Below the pieces are notes generated by a model that saw only the letters and a list, made by a program, of their open reading frames with translations, had not been told where the DNA came from and did no database searches. Below, in pieces: positions 42,105 to 51,197 of a stretch of 64,000 nucleotides of DNA. A program made the position numbers and the translations under genes. Every line of letters begins with the position of its first letter. Within the stretch, counting starts at the first letter, position 1. Source of the DNA: Streptomyces flavochromogenes (GTDB taxonomy: Bacteria > Actinomycetota > Actinomycetes > Streptomycetales > Streptomycetaceae); NCBI RefSeq assembly GCF_000717595.1, contig NZ_JNZO01000022.1, positions 62,001 to 126,000 of the forward strand, given 5' to 3'.

Positions 42105-43189
42105 GCCTTGCCTCCTGCGGATGCTGCGGTACGGCTCCGGACGATGAGCCAGATCAGGTACGGGGCGCCGACGGCCGCCGTGAGGACGCCCACCGGAAGT
42201 TCGACGGGCGACAGGAGCCGCCGGCCGAGCAGGTCGGCGAGGACGACGACCGCGGCGCCGGTCAGCGCCGAGGCGAGCAGCGGGATCTGCGCGGTACGGG
42301 TCATCCGGCGGGCGATCTGCGGCGCGAGCAGCGCCACGAAGTCGACCGGGCCCGCGACGCCCGTCGCGACGGACGCGAGCACGACCCCTACCGCCACGAG
42401 CCCGAGCCGGACCCGCCCCAGCCGTACGCCGAGCGCCGTCGCCGTGTCGTCGTCGAGGGAGACGGTCCGCTGAGCCCGCGCTGCCCACAGCACGGCGGGC
42501 AGCATGAGCAGCAGCGTCCAGCGGATCGGCGCGGACTCGTCCCAGCCGCGCCCGTTGAGCGAGCCGGTCATCCAGATCTGGGCCTGCTGGGCGACGAGGA
42601 AGTCGCCCTTGGTCATGAAGAGCGTGGTGAGCGACCGCAGCGCGATCGCGAACCCGATGCCGATGAGGACGAACCGCGTCGCGTGCAGCCCTCCGCGCCA
42701 CGCGAACACGTACACGAGCGCCGCGGCGACGACACCGCCGGCGATCGAGAGGTACGGCAGCACGGTGTACGAGGTGAGCCCGAAGGTCATCGCGGCGACG
42801 GTGACCGCCCCCGCTCCCTGGCTGATGCCGATGATGTCGGGGCTGGCCAGCGGGTTGCGGGCCACGGTCTGGATCAGCGCGCCCGCGACCCCGAACGCGG
42901 CGCCGACGGCGAGGGCGACGACAAGCCGCGGCTCCCGCAGCTCCGCCACGACGAACGTCGACGGCGACGGCTGCCCGAGGAGGACGCGTACGACCTCGGA
43001 GGGGTCGACGAACCGCTCGCCGACGCAGAGGTACGCGACGGAGGAAACGGCCAGGAGCAGCAGCAGGCCCACGGTGACGAACGCGGACCGCCGGTGAACC
43101 AGGAACGAGGCGCCGCCGGCGCGCACGAGCCCGTACCCCGCGGGCCGCAGCGTGCCCTTCGCGGGCCGGACGGGGGAGAGGGCGCTCAC
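42101..43189 (-). CDS. Iron-siderophore ABC importer permease (FecCD family, second)
   Basis: 362 aa, about ten transmembrane helices: LVVALAVGAAFGVAGALIQT, DIIGISQGAGAVTVAAM, FVLIGIGFAIAL, PVDFVALLAPQIARRM, the FecCD hallmarks. GTG 43189 overlaps the upstream permease by 4 bp. Forms the heterodimer with the first permease. Confidence 0.92.
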   Translation of the reverse strand: MSALSPVRPAKGTLRPAGYGLVRAGGASFLVHRRSAFVTVGLLLLLAVSSVAYLCVGERFVDPSEVVRVLLGQPSPSTFVVAELREPRLVVALAVGAAFGVAGALIQTVARNPLASPDIIGISQGAGAVTVAAMTFGLTSYTVLPYLSIAGGVVAAALVYVFAWRGGLHATRFVLIGIGFAIALRSLTTLFMTKGDFLVAQQAQIWMTGSLNGRGWDESAPIRWTLLLMLPAVLWAARAQRTVSLDDDTATALGVRLGRVRLGLVAVGVVLASVATGVAGPVDFVALLAPQIARRMTRTAQIPLLASALTGAAVVVLADLLGRRLLSPVELPVGVLTAAVGAPYLIWLIVRSRTAASAGGKA

Positions 43190-44265
43190 GCCGCCACCGC
43201 CTTCCGCCGTACGAGCGTCACCAGGAACGGCACCCCGATCAGCGCCGTCATCACCCCGGCCGGCACCTCGCCCGGCGGGAACACGATCCGCCCGGCGACG
43301 TCCGCCACGAGGAGCATCACCGGTCCGATGACCGCGGCCATCGGCAGCACCCACCGGTGGTCGGAGCCGACGACGGCCCGCGCGATGTGCGGGACGGCGA
43401 GGCCGACGAAGGCGACGGGCCCGGCGGCGGCCACGGCCGCGCCGGTCAGGACGGTCGCGCCGATCCCGCCGACGATCCGCACCGTCGCGACCCGCTGCCC
43501 CAGCCCCTTGGCGACGTCCTCGCCGAGCGCGAGCGCGTCGAGCCCCCGCGCGACGGAGACGACGAGAAGCGCGCCGAGCAGCAGGAAGGGCCAGATCTGG
43601 CCGACGATCTGGGCGTCGCGCCCGTCGAGGGAGCCGATCTGCCAGAACCGGAACTCGTCGAGCGCGGAGGCCTTGGTGGTGAGGATGCCGGTGGTGACGG
43701 AGAGCAGCAGCGCGTTGATCGCGGCCCCGCCGAGCGCCAGCTTCACCGGCGTCGCCCCGCCGCGCCCGCTGGACGCGATGGCGTGGACGGCGACCGCGGC
43801 GACCGCGGCCCCGACGAAGGCGAACCACACGTACCCGGTCAGCGAGTGCACTCCGAAGAAGGCGATCGCGAGGACGACGCCGACCGAGGAGCCCTGGCTG
43901 ATGCCGAGGATGCCGGGGTCGGCGATCGGGTTGCGGGTGATGCCCTGGAGGGCGGTACCGGCGAGCGCGAGCGCCGCGCCGACCATCAGTCCGATGAGGG
44001 TCCTGGGCACCCGGAGCTGTCGTACGACCTCGGCGTCGGGGCTCGTACCGCCGTGCAGCAGGGCGTCGAACACCGTGGACGGGGCGATGGCCCGGGCGCC
44101 GACGGCGAGGCTCAGGAGCACGGCGAGGAGCAGGGCGACGAGAGCCGCCGAGGTCGCGAGGACCCGTCTGGAACGGAAAGCGGCTGGCATCAGGACCCAT
44201 CGGGTGGTGCGGGGATCGGGCGGCGCGGGTTCGGTAAGGCTTGGCTCAGTGTAAGCAGCAGCCAT
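43186..44265 (-). CDS. Iron-siderophore ABC importer permease (FecCD family, first)
   Basis: 359 aa from ATG 44265 (or 334 from ATG 44190, which starts MPAAFRSRRVL next to the first helix). Contains PRTLIGLMVGAALALAGTAL, GILGISQGSSVGVV, GPVAFVGLAVPHIARAVVG. Without a clear Shine-Dalgarno the start is uncertain, and the iron-box-like sequence at 44230-44248 would lie inside the coding region if 44265 is used. First gene of the operon. Confidence 0.9.
   Translation of the reverse strand: MAAAYTEPSLTEPAPPDPRTTRWVLMPAAFRSRRVLATSAALVALLLAVLLSLAVGARAIAPSTVFDALLHGGTSPDAEVVRQLRVPRTLIGLMVGAALALAGTALQGITRNPIADPGILGISQGSSVGVVLAIAFFGVHSLTGYVWFAFVGAAVAAVAVHAIASSGRGGATPVKLALGGAAINALLLSVTTGILTTKASALDEFRFWQIGSLDGRDAQIVGQIWPFLLLGALLVVSVARGLDALALGEDVAKGLGQRVATVRIVGGIGATVLTGAAVAAAGPVAFVGLAVPHIARAVVGSDHRWVLPMAAVIGPVMLLVADVAGRIVFPPGEVPAGVMTALIGVPFLVTLVRRKAVAA
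44230..44248 (-). promoter_or_regulatory. Degenerate iron box near the first permease start
   Basis: TTCGGTAAGGCTTGGCTCA matches the IdeR/DmdR consensus TTAGGTTAGGCTAACCTAA at 13 of 19 positions. If functional it argues for the shorter start at 44190. Weak evidence. Confidence 0.35.
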
Positions 44266-44317
44266 ATTCGAACACCCGGGCCGTAGGTCCCCCGGAAGGG
44301 TCCCCGAGAATGGCGGT

Positions 44318-44968
44318 ATGACGCCCTCCGCCGCCACGCCCCCGCCGGCCACGAAGCCGACGCCCCCGCTCACCGTCGGCTTCGACCTCGACCTGACGCT
44401 CGTCGACACCCGCCCAGGCATCAAGGCCGCCTGGGAGGCGTTCTCGGCCGAATCCGGCGTCCCCGTCGACGCGGACGTCGTGGTCAACCGCCTCGGCCCG
44501 CCCCTGGAGCACGAGATGGCCCACTGGGTCCCCGCGGACCAGGTCACCGAGATGGTGGCCCGCTACCGTGCGCTCTACCCGGCGTACGCGATCGAGCCCT
44601 CGCCGCCGATGCCGGGCGCGAGGGACGCGATGCGGGCCGTACGCGAAGCGGGCGGCCGCACCGTCGTCGTCACCGCGAAGAACGGCCCGCACGCCGAGCT
44701 GCACCTCGCGCACCTCGGCATCGAGCCGGACGCGCTCGTCGGCGGCCTGTGGGCCGAGGGCAAGGCCGAGGCCCTGCGCGCCCACGGCGCCCAGGTGTAC
44801 GTCGGCGACCACATCGGCGACGTCCGCGGCGCCGCCACCGCGGGCGCCCTCTCGGTGGCCGTCGCCACCGGCCCCTGCGCCCCCGAGGAACTGGCGGAGG
44901 CAGGCGCCCACGTCGTCCTCACCGACCTGACGGACTTCCGCGCCTGGTGGGAGGGGTACCTGGCCTGA
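44318..44968 (+). CDS. HAD-superfamily hydrolase
   Basis: 216 aa phosphatase fold: DLDLT nucleophile motif (GFDLDLTLVDT, about 21-31), VVTAKNG (motif II), and VGDHIGDV (motif IV with Asp). Cap helix (MAHWVPADQVTEMV). Related to phosphoglycolate phosphatase-like proteins. Divergent from the siderophore operon; substrate unknown. Confidence 0.88.
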   Translation: MTPSAATPPPATKPTPPLTVGFDLDLTLVDTRPGIKAAWEAFSAESGVPVDADVVVNRLGPPLEHEMAHWVPADQVTEMVARYRALYPAYAIEPSPPMPGARDAMRAVREAGGRTVVVTAKNGPHAELHLAHLGIEPDALVGGLWAEGKAEALRAHGAQVYVGDHIGDVRGAATAGALSVAVATGPCAPEELAEAGAHVVLTDLTDFRAWWEGYLA

Positions 44969-44977
44969 ACGGCGGCG

Positions 44978-45256
44978 CTACCCGGCCTGAACCGGCGCGG
45001 TCGCGCCCTCCCGCGCCTGCCGCCGCTGAGCCGCGATCGAGCGCAGCACCCCGGCGGCGGCGACGGCGAATCCGACACCCATGAGCATGGAGACGGTGTA
45101 CGCGACCGTCGGGAACGGGTCCGTTCCCAGGAACAGCGGAGCCACGGTGACCAGCGTCGCCACCGCGCCGATGGCGAAGAGGATGACACCGGCCTTGACG
45201 AGGCCGTCACCCGGAGCGCTGTCGTTCGCCTGTGCGGCAGGGGTTTCACTACGCAT
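44978..45256 (-). CDS. Small membrane protein (92 aa)
   Basis: Two transmembrane helices (LVKAGVILFAIGAVATLVTV, VAYTVSMLMGVGFAVAAAGV) with an acidic N-terminal tail and basic C-terminal tail. Start ATG 45256. Convergent with the HAD gene (9 bp apart). No known domain. Confidence 0.75.
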   Translation of the reverse strand: MRSETPAAQANDSAPGDGLVKAGVILFAIGAVATLVTVAPLFLGTDPFPTVAYTVSMLMGVGFAVAAAGVLRSIAAQRRQAREGATAPVQAG

Positions 45257-45394
45257 CCGGCCAGGGTAGTTCCCAGGCCGAAGGAACACATCGGCGACGT
45301 CTTGTCACCGGCCTCCGGACCATTAGCCTGGTGCCGGCGGGTCGGTCGACCCGCTGTTTGCTATCCCCCGACGAGGACGAGGACGAGGACAGAC

Positions 45395-45778
45395 GTGCCT
45401 ACCGGCAAGGTCAAATGGTTCAACAGCGAGAAGGGCTTCGGCTTTCTCTCCCGCGACGACGGCGGCGACGTCTTCGTCCACTCGTCGGTGCTCCCTGCCG
45501 GAGTCGACGCACTGAAGCCGGGGCAGCGGGTCGAGTTCGGAGTCGTCGCAGGCCAGCGCGGCGACCAGGCGCTGTCCGTCACGATCCTCGACCCGACACC
45601 GTCCGTCGCCGCGGCGCAGCGCCGTAAGCCCGACGAACTGGCGTCCATCGTGCAGGACCTGACGACGCTCCTGGAGAACATCACGCCGATGCTGGAGCGC
45701 GGCCGCTACCCCGACAAGACGCAGGGCGCCAAGATCGCGGGACTGCTGCGCGCGGTCGCGGACCAGCTGGACGTCTGA
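45395..45778 (+). CDS. Cold-shock-domain protein with C-terminal extension
   Basis: 127 aa. Residues 1-66 form a CSD with KWFNSEKGFGFLSRDDG (RNP1) and DVFVHSSVLPAG (RNP2). A C-terminal helical extension follows (ELASIVQDLTTLLENITPML, GLLRAVADQLDV), longer than in CspA-type proteins (about 67 aa). It binds single-stranded RNA or DNA. GTG 45395 is preceded by three GACGAG copies (about 45370-45390), purine-rich and overlapping the ribosome site. Upstream TAGCCT (about 45325) may be the -10. Next to mqnD on the opposite strand. Confidence 0.9.
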   Translation: MPTGKVKWFNSEKGFGFLSRDDGGDVFVHSSVLPAGVDALKPGQRVEFGVVAGQRGDQALSVTILDPTPSVAAAQRRKPDELASIVQDLTTLLENITPMLERGRYPDKTQGAKIAGLLRAVADQLDV

Positions 45779-45791
45779 CTCTTCCGGCCGG

Positions 45792-46646
45792 CTACGGGAA
45801 AGCGAGCGCGTCCGGGCCGAGGGGCGGTACGAGTCCCTCGGCCGCGGCGCGGGTGAGCAGCCCGCGGACCGCCGCGTACCCGTGCTCGCCGAGGTCGGCC
45901 GTGAACTCGTTGACGTAGAGCCCGATGTGCTGGTCGGCGACCTTCGGGTCCATCTCCTGCGCGTGCTCCATGACGTACGGGCGGGAGGCCGCCGGGTCGT
46001 CCCAGGCCATCCGCACCGACGTACGGGCCGAGGCGGCGAGCCGCCCCAGGGTCTCCGCACCGAGGGAGCGGCGGGCGACGATCGCGCCGAGCGGGATCGG
46101 CAGACCCGTCGTGGACTCCCAGTGCTCGCCCATGTCGGCGAGGCAGTGCAGCCCGTAGTTCCTGTACGTGAAGCGGGCCTCGTGGATGACGAGCCCGGCG
46201 TCGACCTTGCCGTCGCGCACCGCGGGCATGATCTCGTGGAACGGCATCACGACGACGTTCCCGACCCCGCCCGGCACCTTCTCGGCCGCCCAGAGCCGGA
46301 ACAGCAGATACGCGGTGGAGCGCTCGCTCGGCACCGCGACCGTCTTCCCGGCGAGGTCGGCGCCGGTCGCCTCCTCCCGGGTGAGGACGAGCGGCCCGCA
46401 GCCGCGGCCGAGGGCGCCGCCGCAGGGCAGCAGCGCGTACTCGTCGAGGATCCAGGGCAGCACGGCGTACGACACCTTGAGGACGTCGTGGCCGTCGGTG
46501 CCGCTCTCGGCCCAGCCGTTGGTGATGTCGATGTCGGCGAAGGTGACGTCGAGCCGCGGGGCGTCCGGAACGCGGCCGTGGGCCCAGGCGTCGAAGACGA
46601 AGGTGTCGTTCGGGCAGGGCGAGTAGGCGATCTTCAGCTTGGTCAC
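45792..46646 (-). CDS. mqnD: 1,4-dihydroxy-6-naphthoate synthase (futalosine pathway)
   Basis: 284 aa periplasmic-binding-protein-like fold: KIAYSPCPNDTFVFDAW at the N terminus, KVSYAVLPWI, VPSERSTAYLLFRLW, LVIHEARFTY, MPFHEIMPAV and IGLYVNEFTADLGEHG. It converts cyclic dehypoxanthine futalosine to 1,4-dihydroxy-6-naphthoate in menaquinone synthesis. GTG 46646 overlaps the stop of mqnB by 4 nt, so the two are coupled. Confidence 0.94.
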   Translation of the reverse strand: MTKLKIAYSPCPNDTFVFDAWAHGRVPDAPRLDVTFADIDITNGWAESGTDGHDVLKVSYAVLPWILDEYALLPCGGALGRGCGPLVLTREEATGADLAGKTVAVPSERSTAYLLFRLWAAEKVPGGVGNVVVMPFHEIMPAVRDGKVDAGLVIHEARFTYRNYGLHCLADMGEHWESTTGLPIPLGAIVARRSLGAETLGRLAASARTSVRMAWDDPAASRPYVMEHAQEMDPKVADQHIGLYVNEFTADLGEHGYAAVRGLLTRAAAEGLVPPLGPDALAFP

Positions 46647-47398
46647 GACGGCTCCAGCTCCATGAAGACGGTCTTGCTGAGCAGCTCGGAAGTGTGCCGG
46701 AGCGCGTGCAGGGCCTCGCCGATGCGCCAGGCGGCGCGGTCGCGGGGGCCGACGGCGTTCGACACGGCCCGGATCTCGACCACGGGCACGCCGTACGCGG
46801 CGGCGGCCTCGGCGACACCGAAGCCCTCCATGGCCTCCGCGGCGGCTCCGGGATGGCGCCCGGCCAGCTCGGCGGCGCGGCCGGCGGTGCCGGTGACGGT
46901 GGAGACGGTGAGCACGGGCGCGACGGTGTGCGGCAGGCCGGCGGCGGTCAGGGCGGCGGCGATCCGGTCGGTCAGGGCCTTCGGCACGGGATGGGCGGAC
47001 CGCCCGAAACCGAGCTCGTCGACGGTGAGGTACCCGTCGGGGGTCTGTGCGCCGAGGTCGGCGGCGACGACGGCCGACGAGACGACGACGGACCCGAGGG
47101 GCGCGAGGGGCTGGAACCCGCCGGCGATCCCGGCGGAGACGACGAGACCGTAGGGGTTCTCGGTGCCGGTGAGCGCCGCGTACGCCAGCGCGGTCCCGGT
47201 CGAGGCGGCGACGGCGGCGGGGCCGACCCCGCCGACGAGGACGTCGATCAGTACGCGAGCACCCGGCGATTCCGTGTGCCGGCGCAGGACGAGGCCCCCC
47301 GGCAGCGGGAGCAGCTCGGGGGCGCCGAGGCCGAGGCCGGCGGAGACGGAGTCCGCCTCCGCCGCGACGGCCGTCACGATCAGGATCCGGTGGACCAC
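46643..47398 (-). CDS. mqnB: Futalosine hydrolase
   Basis: 251 aa nucleoside hydrolase/phosphorylase fold: RILIVTAVAAEADSV, LVVSAGIAGGFQPLAPLG, EAMEGFGVAEAAAAYGVP and VVEIRAVSNAVGPRDRAAW. Cleaves futalosine to dehypoxanthine futalosine in the menaquinone pathway. GTG 47398. Coupled to mqnD downstream. Confidence 0.93.
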   Translation of the reverse strand: MVHRILIVTAVAAEADSVSAGLGLGAPELLPLPGGLVLRRHTESPGARVLIDVLVGGVGPAAVAASTGTALAYAALTGTENPYGLVVSAGIAGGFQPLAPLGSVVVSSAVVAADLGAQTPDGYLTVDELGFGRSAHPVPKALTDRIAAALTAAGLPHTVAPVLTVSTVTGTAGRAAELAGRHPGAAAEAMEGFGVAEAAAAYGVPVVEIRAVSNAVGPRDRAAWRIGEALHALRHTSELLSKTVFMELEPS

Positions 47399-47405
47399 CG
47401 GAGGA

Positions 47406-47885
47406 TCAGGATTCCTTCTTCAGCTCGAAGTGCCAGATGCCGGTCAGCTTCTTGCCGGTGTTCTCGACGATGGTCACCTGGGTCTTGTCGGTGGCCTCGC
47501 CGGTCTGGCTGGAGAAGAAGGCGCTGGCCGGAATGGTCCGGTACGTCTTCTTGTACGGCTCGGGCTCGGCCTGCTGGCCGCCGAGGAAGATGGTCCAGCC
47601 GTTGTCCGCGATCTCGGGGTCGACCCCGAAGCGGATCTTGTCGTCCATCGCCACGGTGATGGACTTCTCGGCCTTCTTGTTGAGGCACTGCTGGATCTGC
47701 GACTCCTTGATGGCTTCGCCGTCGTTGTAACAGGCGGCCTCGGAGTGGATCGAGTCGGTCCCGACCGTCACGGTCGCGATCGGAGTCGGCTTGTCGCAGG
47801 CGGAGAGAACGAGGAGCCCGGCGGAGACGGCCCCGAGGGCGACGGCGGCCCGGCGGCGCGAGCCGGAGAAGAACGCAACGGTCAT
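47406..47885 (-). CDS. DUF2771 lipoprotein
   Basis: 159 aa. Lipobox LSAC (VLVLSACDKP) after a signal sequence from ATG 47885. Core with ATVTVGTDSIHSEAACYNDG, QIQQCLNKK and GIWHFELKKES matches the DUF2771 pattern. Exposed at the outer membrane face; function unknown. Upstream of mqnB on the same strand, 7 bp away, perhaps co-transcribed. Confidence 0.85.
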   Translation of the reverse strand: MTVAFFSGSRRRAAVALGAVSAGLLVLSACDKPTPIATVTVGTDSIHSEAACYNDGEAIKESQIQQCLNKKAEKSITVAMDDKIRFGVDPEIADNGWTIFLGGQQAEPEPYKKTYRTIPASAFFSSQTGEATDKTQVTIVENTGKKLTGIWHFELKKES

Positions 47886-47982
47886 GAGCCGAAGGCTATC
47901 GGGCCGCCGCGTCCGCGCCACGCGGGGGTACGGCGTGCCGCTGTCCGGTACCGGAACGAGGGGCGGCAGGTGAGCGGGATTC

Positions 47983-49362
47983 CTACGCCACCCGCGCCTT
48001 CGACCGCCCCTTCGGTCCCGGTCGCCGCCGGGCCGCCGTGAGCAGGCCCCGTACGGAGAGGAGCGCGCCCGTGGCCAGGATTCCGGCCGCGACGGCCATG
48101 CCCAGGGTCCCGTTCAGCGGCAGGGCGATGCCGATCCCGCCGCCCACCACCCACGCCATCTGCAGCGCCGTCTCGGAACGCGCGAACGCCGAGGTCCGTA
48201 CGACCTCCGGCACGTCCCGCTGGATCAGCGCGTCCAGGGACAGCTTCGACAGGGCCTGGGTGAGGCCCGCGACCGCGCCCAGGACGGCCACCATCAGCCC
48301 GCCGAAGAAGATCGCCGTACAGATCGCCGTGGCGCAGACCACGCTGATCATCGTGGCGATGATCACCTCGGGCCCGTGCCCCCGGTCCCGCAGGAGCGAG
48401 CCCATCGCCGTACCGCAGGCGTTGCCCACCCCGGCCGCCACACCCACGATCCCCAGCGACACGGCGGCGCTCTGCCCCGACAACGGATGGTCGCGCAGCA
48501 GGAACGCCAGGAAGAAGATCAGGAAACCCGACAGCATCCGCTGCGCCGCGTTCGCCTCCAGGCCGTGCAGGACCGACGGCCCCACCGTCCGCAGGCTCGG
48601 CTTCCGCTCGCCGTGCGTCAGCAGATGCGCCCGCCGCTCACCCTTCGCCGAGTCCACCTTGGGTGGCATCCGCAGCGCCCAGAACGCCCCGAGCAGGAAC
48701 AGCGCGCACGCGCCGTACAGCGGATAGCGGGGCCCGAGCACCTGGAGCCCCGCGCCGATGGGCGCGGCGATGCCGGTCGCGAGCAGCCCGGCCAGGGTGA
48801 CCCGGGAGTTCGCCTTCACCAGGGAGAAGTTCGGTGGCAGGAGCCGGGGCACGACGGCGCTGCGCACCACCCCGTACGCCTTCGAGGCCACCAGGACCCC
48901 GAGCGCCGCCGGGTACAGCTCGATGCCGCCGGTGGCGACCGCCGCCGACATCATGATCGCGAGGACCGCCCGGGTCAGCATCGCGCCGGCCATCGCCGCC
49001 CGCCGTCCGTGCGGGATGCGGTCGAGGAGCGGACCGATCACCGGGGCGAGCAGGGTGAAGGGGGCCATGGTGACCGCGAGGTAGAGGGCCACGCGGCCGC
49101 GGGCCTCGTCGGTGGGGACCGAGAAGAAGACGGTGGAGGCGAGGGCGACGGTGATCATGACGTCACCGGCGCCGTTCACCGCGTGCAGCTCGATCAGCTT
49201 CCCGAGCCCCGACTCGCCCGCGCCATGGGCGTGGGTGGCCTTGCGGATGCCCTTCGCGGTCCCCGTGAACGGCAGGTGCAGGGCGCGGCCGACCTTCCGG
49301 CCCGCTCTGCGGAGCGGTCCGGCATGATCTTCGGATCGTGCGGGGGACCGTGCGGCTGCCAC
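47983..49362 (-). CDS. MFS transporter
   Basis: About 459 aa from GTG 49362 (VAAARSPARSEDHAG); GTG 49380 would add 6. Twelve helices including LIELHAVNGAGDVMITVALA, FTLLAPVIGPLLDRIPHGRR (the MFS loop 2-3 motif) and LDALIQRDVPEVVRTSAFA. A charged N-terminal tail of about 40 residues. Export or uptake substrate not inferable. Divergent from the DUF3027 gene across a 437-bp gap. Confidence 0.85.
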   Translation of the reverse strand: MAAARSPARSEDHAGPLRRAGRKVGRALHLPFTGTAKGIRKATHAHGAGESGLGKLIELHAVNGAGDVMITVALASTVFFSVPTDEARGRVALYLAVTMAPFTLLAPVIGPLLDRIPHGRRAAMAGAMLTRAVLAIMMSAAVATGGIELYPAALGVLVASKAYGVVRSAVVPRLLPPNFSLVKANSRVTLAGLLATGIAAPIGAGLQVLGPRYPLYGACALFLLGAFWALRMPPKVDSAKGERRAHLLTHGERKPSLRTVGPSVLHGLEANAAQRMLSGFLIFFLAFLLRDHPLSGQSAAVSLGIVGVAAGVGNACGTAMGSLLRDRGHGPEVIIATMISVVCATAICTAIFFGGLMVAVLGAVAGLTQALSKLSLDALIQRDVPEVVRTSAFARSETALQMAWVVGGGIGIALPLNGTLGMAVAAGILATGALLSVRGLLTAARRRPGPKGRSKARVA

Positions 49363-49799
49363 TCCGTCATAGTGCCCCACCGGCGCGCCGGACGAACCGT
49401 GGCGCGGCGGGGGAGGGTGACTTCGGGCGATGTCATCGGCCGCATCGCAGGGGGCCGGAGGGGTGCGTGGGCCGCTTTCGAACCCTTCCGTTCGTCCCTG
49501 GGACAGCGCTCCGACCGCCCCCCGAGCGTCCGCGATCCGGGCCACTTGGGGCGGGCAGGTGGGCTGACGCCCGCGAACGGGGTAGCGTGCGTAGCGCGTC
49601 ACCGGCGGAAGCTCTCGGCCGCGCGCCTCTTCGGCATCCCGCAGAATGGATGGCGATAGGTGTGCCCGAGACACGCGAGACAGGTCGGGTGCGCGGACGT
49701 CGATGCGGCCCACAGGTCCGCTCCGCCCGCCGCCCGTGGCTTCGCTCCCGCCCCTCGGCCGGCGCACCCGTGAGACGGCGTAGGAGAGAAGCGAGACCT
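49363..49799. other. Non-coding gap between the MFS and DUF3027 genes
   Basis: 437 bp with no supported gene. It contains TAGCGT (49583-49588) as a possible -10 facing the DUF3027 gene, short GC palindromes, and an AGGAGAG (49782-49788) ribosome site. In-frame upstream extension of DUF3027 is open to 49665 but is Arg-rich and unlikely. No repeat or RNA was recognised. Confidence 0.5.
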
Positions 49800-50729
49800 G
49801 TGAGTGCTGCGACGACGCGAAGCGGTACCCCGCGTACCCCGCGAGCCACGCGTATCCCCGACCGCCTGTGCGCCGAGGCCGTAGACCTTGCGCGGGAGGC
49901 CGCCGAGGAGGCGGCCTTCCCCGGAATCGTCGGCGCCCACGTCGAAGTGATCGCCGAGGGCGACCGGGTCGTCACCCACTACTTCGAGTCCAAGGAACCC
50001 GGCTACCGCGGCTGGCGCTGGGCGGTGACCGTCACCCGCGCCTCCCGCGCCAAGAACGTCACGCTTGACGAAACCGTCCTGCTGCCCGGCTCCGACGCGC
50101 TCCTCGCCCCCGAGTGGGTGCCGTGGAGCGAGCGGCTCCGCCCCGGCGACATGGGCCCCGGCGACCTGCTGCCGACCGAGGCGGACGACCTGCGCCTGGA
50201 GCCCGGCTACTCGGGCGAGGACGCGCCGCCGCCGAATTCCGTGGTGTCGGAGGAGCTGGCGGACCACCTCGACGTCGAGGACGCCGAGATCGTCGCCCGT
50301 ACCCCTTCGCGGGGCGCGATCGCCGCGGTCGCCGAGGAGCTCGGCATGCGCCGGGCCAGGGTCCTCTCCCGGTACGGGCTGCACCTGGCCGCGGATCGCT
50401 GGGAGGAGTCCTTCGGCGCACGCACCCCGATGGCACAGGCGGCTCCGGCCACCTGCGAGTCCTGCGCGTTCCTGGTGCCGCTGGCGGGCTCCCTGAAGCA
50501 GACGTTCGGCATCTGCGCGAACGAGTTCGCCCCGGCGGACGGGCGGGTCGTGTCCCTCTCGTACGGCTGCGGGGGCCACTCGGAGGCCGCGATCATGCCG
50601 AAGCCGCCGCGGCCGGCGCCGCCGGTGCTCGACTCGATGGGGGCGGACGCGTTCCCCCTCCGCCCGGCGAAGGACTCCGGCTCGACGACGGAACCGGACG
50701 CGACGTCCGACGACCTGGGCCACTCGTAA
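49800..50729 (+). CDS. DUF3027 protein
   Basis: 309 aa. GTG start (VSAATTRSG) behind AGGAGAG. Core LCAEAVDLAREAAEEAAFPG, HYFESKEPGYRGWRWAVTVT, VTLDETVLLPGSDALLAPEWV, then a CESCAFLVPLAGSL ... CANEF ... SYGCGGHSEA Cys-rich block that may bind zinc. A widely conserved actinobacterial protein without a defined role. Acidic Pro-rich end. Confidence 0.88.
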   Translation: MSAATTRSGTPRTPRATRIPDRLCAEAVDLAREAAEEAAFPGIVGAHVEVIAEGDRVVTHYFESKEPGYRGWRWAVTVTRASRAKNVTLDETVLLPGSDALLAPEWVPWSERLRPGDMGPGDLLPTEADDLRLEPGYSGEDAPPPNSVVSEELADHLDVEDAEIVARTPSRGAIAAVAEELGMRRARVLSRYGLHLAADRWEESFGARTPMAQAAPATCESCAFLVPLAGSLKQTFGICANEFAPADGRVVSLSYGCGGHSEAAIMPKPPRPAPPVLDSMGADAFPLRPAKDSGSTTEPDATSDDLGHS

Positions 50730-51197
50730 CCCGGGACACCCAAGCCCCGGCCCCACCGGCAGGACCGCCCCGAACGGGGGCGGCCCTGCACCCGGCCCCA
50801 CGGCCGCCCGGCCCCACGCGCCCCGGCGCCCGCCGTTGTGCGTGCCCCGCGCCTCGCCAATCGGGCTTGCCCCCCACGCCCCAGCGGAACGAAGGCCCAC
50901 AACGAGGGGGCGGGTGGGGGACCGCCCCAGGGGGACGGTTGCCCGGCCCGCAATGGCGGCGGCCCCCGACGGGGGCGGTGGCCCGCAGCGGAGGCGGTGG
51001 TCGACATCCGGGGACGCGGCTCGCGACGGTGCACCCTGGACGTAAGGCACGCCCCCGCACGCCCCCACCCCCAACCGTGCCCCGGCAAAGGCCCCGCCCC
51101 CGGGCGCGGTACCTTCGGGCCCCGGGTCCAAGGGCTCGCACCCTGGCCCCGCGGCCCGGGTCCCGCACCATCACCGCCCCGCAGAGTGGAGTCAGAC
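50730..51197. other. Long GC-rich gap with nested inverted repeats
   Basis: 468 bp without a supported gene. The clearest structure is the hairpin at 50761-50787. Several other CCGCCCC/GGGGCGG pairs can form alternative stems (50790-51120). A GGAG ribosome site precedes the next gene. Confidence 0.5.
50761..50787 (+). terminator. Hairpin after the DUF3027 gene
   Basis: GGACCGCCCC (50762-50771), GAAC loop, GGGGGCGGCCC pair over 9-10 bp, 32 bp after the stop. Confidence 0.65.

Noticed and set aside
49599..51131. 510-residue minus-strand frame opposite DUF3027
   Set aside because: Gly/Arg-rich composition and a conserved gene on the other strand.
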